Source: Malaya genurostris (Eukaryota > Arthropoda > Insecta > Diptera > Culicidae). Taken from it: a DNA stretch of 64,000 nucleotides. This document shows, one piece after another, positions 23,080-33,594 of this stretch. The position numbers and the translations under genes are program-made. Numbering within the stretch: position 1 is the stretch's first letter; every line of letters starts with the position of its first letter. Location: the NCBI RefSeq assembly GCF_030247185.1, contig NC_080572.1:156119080-156183079 (forward strand), in the 5' to 3' direction. Below the pieces are notes generated by a model. It was given only the letters and a program-made list of their open reading frames with translations. It was not told the origin of the DNA and made no database searches.

Positions 23080-23500
23080 ACACTATCCTCGGAGTAGAAA
23101 GAATCGATTTTCACAAACTTAGATTCAAATGAATGGTCTAATGGTCTCATAAAAAGTTCCTGAATTTAATTTGGATCCGATTTCCGGTTACGGAATTACA
23201 GGGATAAGCAACAAAATGTGAAATTAATGCACCGAAACTGTAAAAATAATGTCACTTTCGTTTTTCGGAGTAGACTGAATCAATTTTCACAAAATGAGAT
23301 TCAAACGGATGGTCTAATGGTCTCATACAAAGCTCCTGATTATTTTAGATCCGACTTACGGTTCCGGATTTACAGGGTGATATGCACCGAATATGTGAAA
23401 ATAATGTCACTCACTTTTCTCGGAGTAGGCTGAATCGATTTTCACAAACTTAGATTCAAATGAATGGTCTAATGGTCCCATACAAAGCAAAGCAAAGTCT
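23080..23500 (+). repeat. Repeat family S, about 2.5 short units
   Basis: Units recur at about 23101, 23275 and 23431 (GA-TCGATTTTCACAAACTTA, ATTCAAATG-ATGGTCTAATG), period 155-175 bp. They are shorter than the 330-bp units at 13 kb because the CACCG-AACTGTAAAATAATG spacer is different. From 23500 to 23736 the sequence decays with no feature. Confidence 0.75.
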
Positions 23501-23736
23501 TGGCATTACATTCCAGTTATGGAATTTGGCCTTTCTGTTTCAACAGACTTCGCCGCCGATTATTGGAGTACCGAATCAGAATGTACTATGGATCCTACTG
23601 ACACTAAGAATCCTAACAAAGTACTTTAATTTCATTAGCATCCGACTTCTGGTTCCGGAATTACATGGTGATTTTGGTATCAACGAGTATCAAAGAGGAA
23701 AACACATGACGATTATGGTAATTTGAAGGGGAAAAA

Positions 23737-24087
23737 GCTTGTTTTTACCCCCAAATTTATGCTAGGTGCACATAATAATTTTCTTAAGTTTACGTTTCGT
23801 CTTCGACTCATCAGTGCGTCAGCAGATTATGCTGACGCAAACCCCCGGATCAACATAATCCGCTGACCAGTCGTAAAGTTAATGCTATTTGCAGGACACT
23901 TTTTTATTACACAAAGGAGTGTAACGTCTAAACTGACGTCTCGAACGAAACATCTGCTCAGCGGATTATGTTGATCCGGGGGTTTGCGTCAGCATAATCT
24001 GCTGACGCACTGATGAGTCGAAGACGAAACGTAAACTTAAGAAAATGGTTATGTGCACCTAGCATAAATTTGGGGGTAAAAACAAGC
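23737..24087. mobile_element. Long-inverted-repeat MITE, 130-bp arms
   Basis: Arm 23737-23866 is almost the exact complement of arm 23958-24087 (130 bp each; I see one two-base mismatch and none else). The arms begin GCTTGTTTTTACCCCCAAAT and meet a 91-bp loop. There is no coding frame. No target duplication is obvious. Such a fold-back would form a very stable hairpin if transcribed. The arms contain a nested GTCAGCAGATTATGCTGAC palindrome. Confidence 0.9.
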
Positions 24088-24352
24088 CAATAAAGTAATA
24101 CCGGCTGCCGCCGTACTAACCCTCTGTTTATATAGTCTCACTGTTTCCCGTTCTGCGAACAGGAAAAGGAATTTTGGCAAACGAGCTGTCCGTACACCGC
24201 TGCCAGTACCATGTATAAAACGAGCTGTCATGTGGGAAATAGAGTATCAATTCGTCAACTAACACTCGATGTGGATAGACGAATAACCTGCTACGACTAA
24301 TTTCGATTTTGTTTTATCTTATATATTATTTATCTTTATACCTACCCAAGCT

Positions 24353-25487
24353 ATGGGTAAAACGCGCCATAGATCCAAGAAGGATCCAAAGGATGCTAAG
24401 CGTCTGAAGCCAAGTGATGTACAGGTAAACGACCGTTTGCTGAGTAACAACCAATATGATGATCTGCCAGTTGATATCGAAGAGGAACTAAAGAAGAAGG
24501 AAAAAAATGCCGCCTTTCTAACTGAAGGGCTTCTGACTTCACGCTCGGTTTTCAACACGCTGATCAACAAAGGACAACAGGCAACAATCCGTTTATGTAC
24601 TGAAGGCTATAAAATAACTGTTCCGGCTTTAAACCACTACAAAGCAGTGGAATGTTACCTGTAGCAGACAAATGCAAAATACTTCACACACGATATTGCC
24701 GCCAACAAACCTATGAAGGTTATACTTCGAGGACTACCCGACATGATGGAAGCCGAACTAAAGCAGGCACTGTCGGAGGCTGAACTAAAGCCTGTGAAAC
24801 GACACAACACGGACAATCGAAAGTATCGAGATCAACTGTACTTGTTTCATCTGGAGAAGGGCTCCATCACCACGAGTCAACTGAAAATGATAATATAGTT
24901 ATTTCATATAATCATCGAATGGCAAAAGTATAAACCGGTACATCAGGATGTCACACAGTGAAAGAACTGTTCGAACTATGGCCATGGAGCGAGGAATTGC
25001 CACATAAAAAGTCAATGCGGGAAATGTACCGAATCACACAATACCAACGATTACCTACTTGATGACATCGCAGTAAAATGTGTTAACTGTGATGGCGACC
25101 ACCCATCTACTAGCAAATCGTGTCCCAAACGTGCTGAGTTCACAAAAACTCTACAACAGGCGTCTTGTAAACAATCAACGCACAAGAATGTTCCACAGAA
25201 GGATGAAATTAATTTCCCACGGTTCCCACCGAAGAGGGATATTCCAAATTTGCCGCCACTTTCTCACAGCAATCCAAAAGATTCAGCCACTGGATCACAA
25301 AAAGATTCTTCCTCCAAAATTCATCCTGGATGGGGCAATAAACAACCACAAGCAAAGGATGACTCTGGTGACTTATTCTCTGCTGAACGTTATTTTTGAA
25401 GCAATGACTATAAAAATAAGAAACAGCTGGACGCGGTTAGAACAAATCAACGCCTTAGGCAAATTCATCATCGAATATGCCATATAA
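24353..25487 (+). pseudogene. Jockey-E ORF1 (gag-like)
   Basis: From ATG 24353: a basic N-terminus (MGKTRHRSKKDPKDAKRLK), then an RNA-binding domain (KVILRGLPDMMEAELKQALS, about 24715) and YRDQLYLFHLEKGSI. Zinc knuckles follow near 24960-25120 (CSNYGHGARNCH, CGKCTESHNTND, CVNCDGDHPSTSKSC), where the first knuckle has lost its first Cys context through a stop. Stops at 24662-24664 and 24896-24898 and frame changes after 25080 inactivate it. Its last frame runs into the ORF2 start with a small overlap (25479-25487). Confidence 0.75.
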
Positions 25488-27415
25488 TGAGTTGGTTGTA
25501 GTAAATTTGAATGCTTGCTCACTCAGGAGCAAAACTGCTGAATTGTCCGACTTTCTTCAAGAGAAGAATGCCGACATTGCTATTTTAACTGAAACTCATC
25601 TTAAACCTGAAATTTCTATTTATATTTCCAATTACAGGATTCACAGGCTCGACAGGATAACTATTAGAGGAGAGGGAGTTGCCATTGTCATTAAACGATC
25701 CATTCAGCACAGGCTTCTGTCAGCCTTTAAATTGCAACTTATAGAAGCCATCGGAATTGAAATTACAACGACGAAGGGACCCACCATCATCATTGCAGCG
25801 TACTGCCCCAAACAAACCAATCTTCGAGAAGGTACGTGTGCATCATTGAAGCGAGATCTGGCTATGCTTACTCGACGACAGAACAAATTCATCATTACTG
25901 GGGACCTGAGCGCACGGCATGAGCTGTGGGGAAACAAAAGACAGAATCGAAACTGATTCGTACTTGCCGAAGATTACGAAGCTGGACAGTACAACATCCT
26001 CGCTCCGGATCAACCAACGCGACTTTCCAGATCGGGAGTTCATTCCATTTTGGATATATTCATCAGCATCCGGTTGTCTTCAACGAGCTCTCTTCCGACC
26101 ACTTTCCAGTAATACTGACGTTGGAATCTTCACCAGAAACAGTGCCTATTCAACCTCGGAGGAACTATTATCGCACTTCACAGTGTCACCAAGAAATTCA
26201 TCCGATTTCGAAATATCTACCGGAGGCGGTATCAACGAACTGGCATCATAGATAAAAAGACTTCTTATAACAGCTTAACTAGGATAATCCAGGAAAGGAT
26301 ATCCGAGCTTCCCAACAGGAACTTCCAGCAAAAGCTTCGAGAAATTCTTTCACATTCAAAGCCCTTCTGGTCCTTAACGAAGGTGCTTAAGAAAAAAATA
26401 CTATATTACTGGAAGAACAGTTTGGGTTCCGGAAAGGAAGATCCACCAACTCACAAGGGTTAACAACGTCATCGAGCAAAACAAATCAGTGTCAAAAACG
26501 ACTGCCATGGCAATATTGGATATTGAAAAGGCATTCGATAATGTGTGGCACGATGGCCTGGTGTTTAAACTGCATCGGTATAATTTTCCCATGTATCTTA
26601 TTAAAATTATCAAAAATTATCTTGCTGATAGAGCATTCCAGGTTTCTCTGAATAATGCACTTTCAGAAAGATTTACTATTCCTGCTGGTGTACCCCAAGG
26701 AAATCTCTTTTTACATCAGACATCTCACCTCTTCCGAGTGGTGGTGTTCCATCACAATTTGCTACTCAATGATACTGCCATTCTTTACAAAAGTTGTGTC
26801 ATTAATGCTCTGAAGAATAAACTACAGCCAGGTTTGGACGCTCTAATTGAATATTTCACAAGCTGGAAAATTGTGATCAATGCAGCAAAAACTCAGGTCA
26901 TCTTGTTTCCACATACAAGATTTCCAAAACTTGTTCCATCAGACGAATGCCGAATACGATTCGGTGATGAGGTCATCCAATGGTCCGACGAAGTTATCTA
27001 TCTAGGACTCACCTTTGACAGACATCTGATATTCAGGTCACATGTTGACAAAATCGTTGAAAAATGCAGCACACTCATTAGGTTTCTGTATCCGCTGATT
27101 TGTAGAACATCTAAACTGTGCCTGAAGAATCAGATGGCTGTCTATAAACAAACCATCTACCCCGCAATTGAATACGCAGTCCCTGTTTGGCGGGGCTGTG
27201 TACGAACACACAAACTTAGGCTTCAATGTGAATGCTCTAGTAAGATCTTAAAGATGATTCTAAATCTTCCCCATTGGACTAGGACTAGTGAAGTACATGA
27301 GATGGCCTCCCTGAATATACGAGAACAAAAATTCGAACAATACTGCACGAAATTTGAAGAGAGGTGCTCAATCTCTGTAATACAAATAATTCAAAATTTG
27401 TACGTATTAGGTTAG
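25479..27415 (+). pseudogene. Jockey-E ORF2 (endonuclease and RT)
   Basis: Endonuclease from ATG 25477/25479: VVNLNACSLRSKTAELSDFL, LTETHLKPEI, and GDLSARHELWGN, where the conserved Asn of GD[FL]NA is Ser. After 25956 the frame shifts (SSDHFPVILTLESS near 26090). The linker stops at KALLVLNEG and a deletion removes the RT fingers. The RT palm resumes: AILDIEKAFDNVWHDG (about 26510), AGVPQG (about 26690), then LLLNDTAILY, where the catalytic F-A-D-D box is L-N-D. The thumb region is intact to the stop at 27415. RNase H is absent, as usual for Jockey. Loss of the catalytic Asp and the deletion make it inactive. Confidence 0.8.
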
Positions 27416-27750
27416 GGATAGTTATAAGTAGGTAGATATTTAATTAATAATTAAAATAAATATTATGACTAAACATAAGTATGTAAAACAAGAGTAACTA
27501 AAACACCTATTATTAATAACGAATCGTATGAACAACAAAGATGAAAGGCCAAAGGGTCAAAACACTTGTACTGTAAAATATTGATGTAATACACAAAAAT
27601 AAGATTAATAAACAGATATTTATGCAAAAAGAATGCGTTTGCTATCTTCAGGCTATGATAATTCATGAACGGAGACACATTGGGTTCGCAAGCTACCATC
27701 TTCACCAAGGCAGTGGAACTACACCCGGCATTATGCAACTGGTTCATCAA

Positions 27751-27975
27751 TCATTGGTAAAATGAGGTTCCGTTCATCCAGCCTAAACAAAAAATAAACA
27801 ATTTGGTTCGTTTGAATGCCAGAAATGAATCCCGCACAGCATTTTGATAGCTTCTGTCACTGAAATATGCATATCCAAACGACATAATCAACATCAAAAC
27901 TATATTTGTTGCTATTTTTTGACCGTTGGGACCGCCCATTTGTGAACAAGCTACAAACGAAATCACGTAAAAATA
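27751..27975 (-). repeat. Dispersed repeat family H, copy H1
   Basis: On the minus strand: TTTCGTTTGTAGCTTGTTC, GGGCGGTCC, then GGGATTCATTTCTGGCATTC. Copies H2 (62.35-62.56 kb) and H3 (62.94-63.12 kb) share the same order of blocks. A 71-codon frame through it is not conserved in H2/H3 and is unlikely to code. Confidence 0.65.
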
Positions 27976-29160
27976 CTAGAGATGGGAAATATCGACAATA
28001 ATCGGTTATCGATATTATCGATATTTCGCAATTCTGTACGTCGCGACGGATTTCTTCCGTTAATTAGTTCATAGAACGCAGTACGGCCAAAAAATCCACT
28101 GTACGTTTGCTGTCAGCAGTTCAATAACGCTTATAATTTATTTGATTTTCATATTAGCAAAGAGACTTTCAAACAAAAACTAAGATTAGGATTCAATTAG
28201 TATAAGTCTAAGTCTGAGCGAAATAATTTTTTAAGTCGAAGACAAATAAATAAATAAATAAAACCTAAAAATTATTCTTTTCAATCTAAACGTGTGACAA
28301 TCGATTAAGCATTCCATGAGATGTAGAAATGAGTTCCTCTTTAAATTTCAATTTTGTATTGAACCATGAGTTTATTTTAATTTGAATTTTGTTTATTAAA
28401 TTCGTTTTAGCCTTCTTTTAGCTTCTCTATTCCTGATACTTTCGAAAACGGAATTCTTAAATCGGGTTAAATTCATCTAATGAATTGAAAATCCGTGCGG
28501 CCATTCTAGAGAAATCGTAGTTTGTTCCACATAAAATTTTGGGGTGATTAAACAACAAGAAGTTATTATGGGATCTTAAAACCTTTCATTTGAATGTTAG
28601 GTGGACGAAATCGGTTCAGCCATCTGCCGGCTAAATGGGTGACATTATTTTCATGATTCGTTGTTTTCCTAAAATTCCAGATATGTGAATTGTATCTTCT
28701 TGTTAAATGTAATTATTGCTTTCACAATGCACTGAGACAACAGGATAAGCACACCTCAGCTGCCACTTCAAATTAAGACAGTTGACTCAAACACCAAAAC
28801 TGTTCGGCTCTCTACTTTTCGGAATGATTCCATTCGAATTAGAAGGATGTTTTCTGTTTTTTTCGGCTTAAATTTTTATAAGCATTTCCCGTGCTATACC
28901 TTTAAAGGGTTTTCTGGACGGGATTTTGTGTAAATTTTTCTCGAAACGACCTCCAAATTTCGTCAATTGCAAGTTCGGTTTTTTCTTTGAGTCCAAACGT
29001 GTTCAATTGGCCCAAACGCGATTCGAATTATATCAACCCAGAGTATTTCGAAATTTCAAATTATTTGCATTTGAGTAACTATGAACAGTTACGTCCAATG
29101 TACTCGAACCATCCCGTTTGCTTCTGTTTTTATATTACATCGATTAAACCGAGATTTGGG
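27976..29160. other. Spacer with degenerate TE pieces
   Basis: Three pieces can be named. About 28130-28265 ends in (AAAT)n (28245-28264), like the 3' tail of a short non-LTR copy. About 28565-28660 is an inverted, diverged S fragment (CCTTTCATTTGAATG, CGGTTCAGCCATCT). A TATCGATATTATCGATATT palindromic run is at about 28007-28025. From 28671 to 29160 I see nothing recognisable. Confidence 0.45.
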
Positions 29161-29419
29161 AACTCATCGACATTTTTTTTTAATAGCTATTTATTGGAAT
29201 ATGAGTTAAAATTATATTATTAAGATTTAAATTGGGTGTTCAGTCACAAGTGCTGACTTTTCAGCCCTATTATATATATGATTTGGTTATTACCATGAGG
29301 ACATTATTTGCTTCCGCAATTCTGAGATTTTTGTGTAGGGAAAATTCTAAACCTACTTGTATTGTGTAATGGGGAAAAAGAACTTATATACTAACTTACT
29401 AACTAATACAGAGAGCGAA

Positions 29420-32341
29420 TCGATTCAATTGAAGATTACATCGATTTTTGTCGGAATTTGCTTATAATATTATGTGACATTACATCTAATGGTTCTATAT
29501 TTGTGAGTTTGTGTAACTCATTTGTACTAAACCAGGGAGGACGCTTCAAAATCATTTTCAGTATTTTATTATTGGTACTGCATAAAGCACGGCTGGTCTG
29601 AAAATTTGTTTATAAAATAACAATTTGTTTTTTAGACAGAGCTTAGAATTTCTGTATATAAGAGGATATAAGCATTTAATATATTTATTACACTTTGCCT
29701 GGATTCCTTCAATGTGATCCTTGAAAGTGAGTCTTTTGTCATACGTTAAACCTAAGTATTTAGCTTGATCAGACCATGTCAATTCCAAGCCATTCAATTT
29801 GAAAATGTGATTATTGTTTGGTTTAAGAAAAGAAGCTCTTGGCTTATGAGGAAAGATAATTAATTGGGTTTTTGCTGCATTTGGTTTAATTTTCCATTTC
29901 GACAGATAATCACTTAAAATATTTGAACTTCTTTGTAGGCGACTGCAGATCACTCTTAGATTTCTACCTGTGGCTAACAGACTTGTGTCGTCACAGAAGA
30001 GCGATTTCTAACAACCAACGGGTAGATTTGGAAGATCAGAAATGAAAATATTATACAAGATTGGAGCTACGCTCGAACCCTGCGGAACACCTGCTCGTAC
30101 GGGTAGCAATTCATCAGTACGATCAGTTAAATAATTTTGAATCATTTTGATCAAATAAATAGGAAACTGGAAATCAGACATTTTTGCTATTAAACCTATG
30201 TGCCAAACACTGTCGAATGCTTTTTCTATGTCTAGAAGAGCAACTCCAGTGGATAACCCAGAAGATTTATTTGCTTTTATCATGTTACTTTAGCGTTTTT
30301 CCATCTTTTTAGGAAGTACAGGGTCCGGCACTCGAAGTGTAACCAATTAAAAAGGCCATAAATTCAGTTTGGAAAATTACTTTTACTTAATTCAAAGTAC
30401 AAAATGTGTAAAAATAATACAAAATTCAGAATCAATTCACTTTTGCTCGATATGACCACCTTTTGCCTTGACTATGGCCTTGAGACGGTCAAAAAACGAA
30501 TCGCGAGCTGCCCGAATGTGACTTGCAGGTATTTTGGCCCACTCGCCCCGAGACTGGTGTATCTTTTAGTTTGGACTTTGCTCTCCAAAATGGCCCAAAG
30601 AGAATTATCCATTGGATTCGCATCTGGTGAATTCGAGAGCCATTGTGTGGACGTGATGAAGTTCGGAACGTTGTTTTTCAGCCATTCTTGGTTCACTCGA
30701 GCTTTGTGAGACGGTGCCGAGTCCTGCTGAAACGTCCATGGTCTGCCACCGAAATGTTTGTTTGCCCACGACTTCAAGTCAACCTCCAGAATACTTTCCC
30801 GATAATATGTCGCATTTACCTTGACGCAAGGCTCGAAGGTCTGAAGTTGGTTACACTTCGAGTGCCGGACCCTGTAAGCTAATGAAAAACACTTGTTGAA
30901 AATTTTAACCAGAAGTCTCAAGGCAACATCGGGAAGATTTTTAATAACACGACATTTTAATATTAAAAATTCCATCATTACCAGGAGCCTTCATGTTTTT
31001 GAGTTTCCTAATAATTGATTTAATTTCATCAAAATTCGTCTCAATAATGTCATCGTGTGATAACACTTGGGTTGAAATATGCTCATATTTCAGTGAGACT
31101 TCATTTTCAATAGGACTCACAACGTTCAAATTAAAATTGTGTACACTCTCGAACTGCTGAGCAAGTTTTTGAGCTTTTTCGCCATTTGTAAGAAGTATTT
31201 GATTTCCTTCCTTGAGAGCAGGAATTGGTTTCTGAGATTTCTTAAGAACCTTAGAAAGTTTCCAGAAAGGTTTAGAATATGGTTTAATTTGTTCAACTTC
31301 TTTAGCGAAATTTTCATTTCGCAAAAGAGTAAATCTATGTTTAATTTCTTTTTGTAAATTCTTAACTATGTTTTTCATAGCAGGATCACGAGAACGTTGA
31401 TATTGTCGTCGACGAACATTCTTCAACCGAATGAGCAGTTGAAGATTGTCATCGATGATAGGAGAATTTAATTTAGTTTGAGCTTTGGGAACTGAAAGAT
31501 TTCTTGCTTCGATAATGTAATGATTCAAATTATCAATTGCTGTGTCGATGTCCGCAGAATTTTCTAAAATAGTTTCATGATGCACATGATTTTCAATGTG
31601 AGATCTGTAATCCAACCAATTAGCTCTATGATAGTTGAATATAGAACTAATTGGATTAATTATAGCTTCGTTGGAAAGTCTGAATGTTACAGGAAGATGA
31701 TCTGAGTCAAAGTCAGCATGTGTAATCGGTTCACTACAAATGTGACTTTGATCCGTTAGAATGAGATCAATTGTAGACGGGTTTTTCACGGAAGAGAAAC
31801 AAGTAGGATTACTGGGATGAAGAACTGTGAAGTAACCAGCTGAGAGTTGATTATGAAGTATTTTACCATTACTGTTATTTTGCCTACAATTCCATTGGAC
31901 ATGCTTAGCATTTAAGTCCCCTATTACGAAAAATTTCGGTCGATATCTTGTGAGTTTTTGCAAATCGCCTTTAAAGAAATTTATTTGTTCGCCGGTGCAT
32001 TGGAATGGCAAATATGCTCCAGCGATGAAATAAATTCCATGAATGGTTTTAACTTCGATTCCCAAGCTTTCAATAACTTTAGTATTGAAAGAAGGTAAAA
32101 TTCGATGTTTAATTTGCCGTTGGACAAAAATGGCAACTCCATTACCCATTCCAGTAAACCTGTCAAATCGATGAACCACATAATGTGGATTACTTTTCAA
32201 TTTGACATTTGGTTTAAGAAAAGTTTCTGTCACAATGGCAATATGGATTTTGTGAACTTTGAAAAAATTATAAAATTAATCTTCACTCGATTTCAAAGAT
32301 CGAGCATTCCAATTTAAAATATTCAAATAATTATTTAACAT
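29420..32341 (-). pseudogene. Jockey-D2 ORF2 (endonuclease and RT)
   Basis: Starts ATG 32341 inside the end of ORF1 (overlap ATGTTAAATAA). After LNWNARSLKSSED a TAA stop lies at 32277-32279. The frame is then open for 430 codons from 32233 (TETFLKPNVKLKSNPHYVVH, VIGDLNAKHVQWN, STIDLILTDQSH, DSDHLPVTFRLS, SKPFWKLSKVLKKSQKPIPA, MKAPGNDGIF). RT motif A (ALLDIEKAFDSVWH, about 30250) and VPQGSSVAPILYNIFISDLP follow, then a frameshift at about 30008 and the thumb. The F-A-D-D box itself falls in the damaged stretch near 29990 (LFCDDTS-like). This copy has the most complete endonuclease of the D family. Confidence 0.85.
30319..30874. mobile_element. Internally deleted DD37D (maT-type) Tc1/mariner element
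   Basis: Perfect 28-bp terminal inverted repeats begin CAGGGTCCGGCACTCGAAGT at both ends, flanked by TA duplications (30317-30318, 30875-30876). On the minus strand the interior keeps a transposase C-terminus: YYRESILEVDLKSWANKH, FQQDSAPSHKARVNQEWL and SPDANPMDNSLWAI. From the D of QQD to the D of PMD there are 37 residues, the maT spacing. The first catalytic D and the DNA-binding domain are deleted. The D1 sequence near 15670 shows the empty TA site. Confidence 0.9.
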
Positions 32342-33594
32342 CACTGTTAAATTTTAAATTCATTATAATATTATTTGCAAATTGCCATCCGATTTGAAAT
32401 GCTTCAAAAAGTGATGAAGTCAAATTCATTTGGATGATCATTTGAAAAAGTTGATCTTGTAGGTAGATCATTTTATTTTCTGTTATATCGCCCAAATCGA
32501 CTTGATTTAAAGAAGCGAATGGCTTTGAAGGAATATTTGTACTGCCATTAGAAGAAGATGATTTGGCCGGTCTACCTATTAATAAATTATTTTCGTTAGA
32601 ATTATTTACATTAGAAGAAATAGGTGATAGATTTCTACCTAATATACCAGCATAACTGACATTAGAAGAAGATGATGACGAGGTCGATCTACCTGTCAAT
32701 AAATTGTTTTCGTTAGAAGACGAATTGGCAGGCGTACCTGGTTTTTGTTTTGAATTCGAAGAAATAAGTGCCTTAGAAGAATTAGGCGTGGCATTTGTAA
32801 CGGTTTTTTTTATTTTCAGGTATGTTCTGTAAATTTATGGTCGTTGATTTGACTTGTTGTCTAAGCGAACGAGCATTTAAAATTTGTTCCCTGACAGGAC
32901 ATTTCAAATATTTGGATTTATGATTTCCATTGCAATTTGAACATGAAAATTTATCAGTGGTTTCATTTATTGGACAAACGTCTTTCGAATGCGATTTACC
33001 ACAATTCAAACACCGTACGTCCATATGACAATTTTTGGTTCCATGGCCGAAGCCTTGGCAACGACGACAATGCGTTAAGTTTGCAATACGATTATGCCGT
33101 TTATAATGTTCCCAATGAATTTTAATGTGGGAAATGAAACGTACTTCTTCCAAAGTTTTCAAATTGTTTACATCACTTCGATTGAAGTGTATTAGGTAAA
33201 GTTCATGGGAAATTCCAGAACGTGGTTTAGAAGTACCATTCGCTCTTTTTTTCATAAGTATTACTTGGGAAGGGGCAAAACCAAGCAATTCTTTCAGTTC
33301 ATTTTTAATTTCATCAATACTTTGATCATTTGATAAGCCTTTCAAGACAGCCTTGAAGGGTCTGTCTGATTTTATATCATATGAATAAAATTTATGAAGT
33401 TTCTCGGACAAATATCGAATAAGACGTTCGTAATTTTCCAATCCATCAACCAAGACTCGACATTCTCCTCTTCGTCCGATTGGAAATGAGACTTTTACTT
33501 CCGGGAGAAAAGTAGAAAGCTCAGTACGGAATGCTTTGAAGTCGGAAATCATCACTGTCACTGGTGGCATAGATTGATGTTTCTTCTCAGAACG
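32331..33594 (-). pseudogene. Jockey-D2 ORF1, middle and C-terminal part
   Basis: From about 33590: VTVMISDFKAFRTELSTFLP, RRGECRVLVDGLENYERLIR, an RNA-binding segment (SYDIKSDRPFKAVLKGLSND), then zinc knuckles CRRCQGFGHGTKNCH, CLNCGKSHSKDVC and CSNCNGNHKSKYLKC (about 32890-33080). An A-run frameshift near 32805 shifts to a Ser-rich tail with repeated NLL.GR.-SSSS units, ending LKFNSDVK at 32331. The D1 tail has the same repeat type in a different number. A 2-kb insert separates this part from the N-terminus. Confidence 0.8.

Larger units (their letters stand above)
24250..27630 (+). mobile_element. Jockey-clade retrotransposon E, internally deleted
   Basis: Plus-strand element with ORF1 (from 24353), ORF2 (25479-27415) and a 3' UTR with AATAAA (about 27608) ending in a short A-run near 27627-27631. 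The 5' boundary is uncertain, probably near 24240. It is related to families D and F but distinct from both. The RT N-terminal region is deleted (joined at about 26399-26403). Confidence 0.85.

Noticed and set aside
27469..27966. Minus-strand frames as small membrane proteins
   Set aside because: They cover the Jockey-E 3' UTR and repeat H and are not conserved in other H copies.
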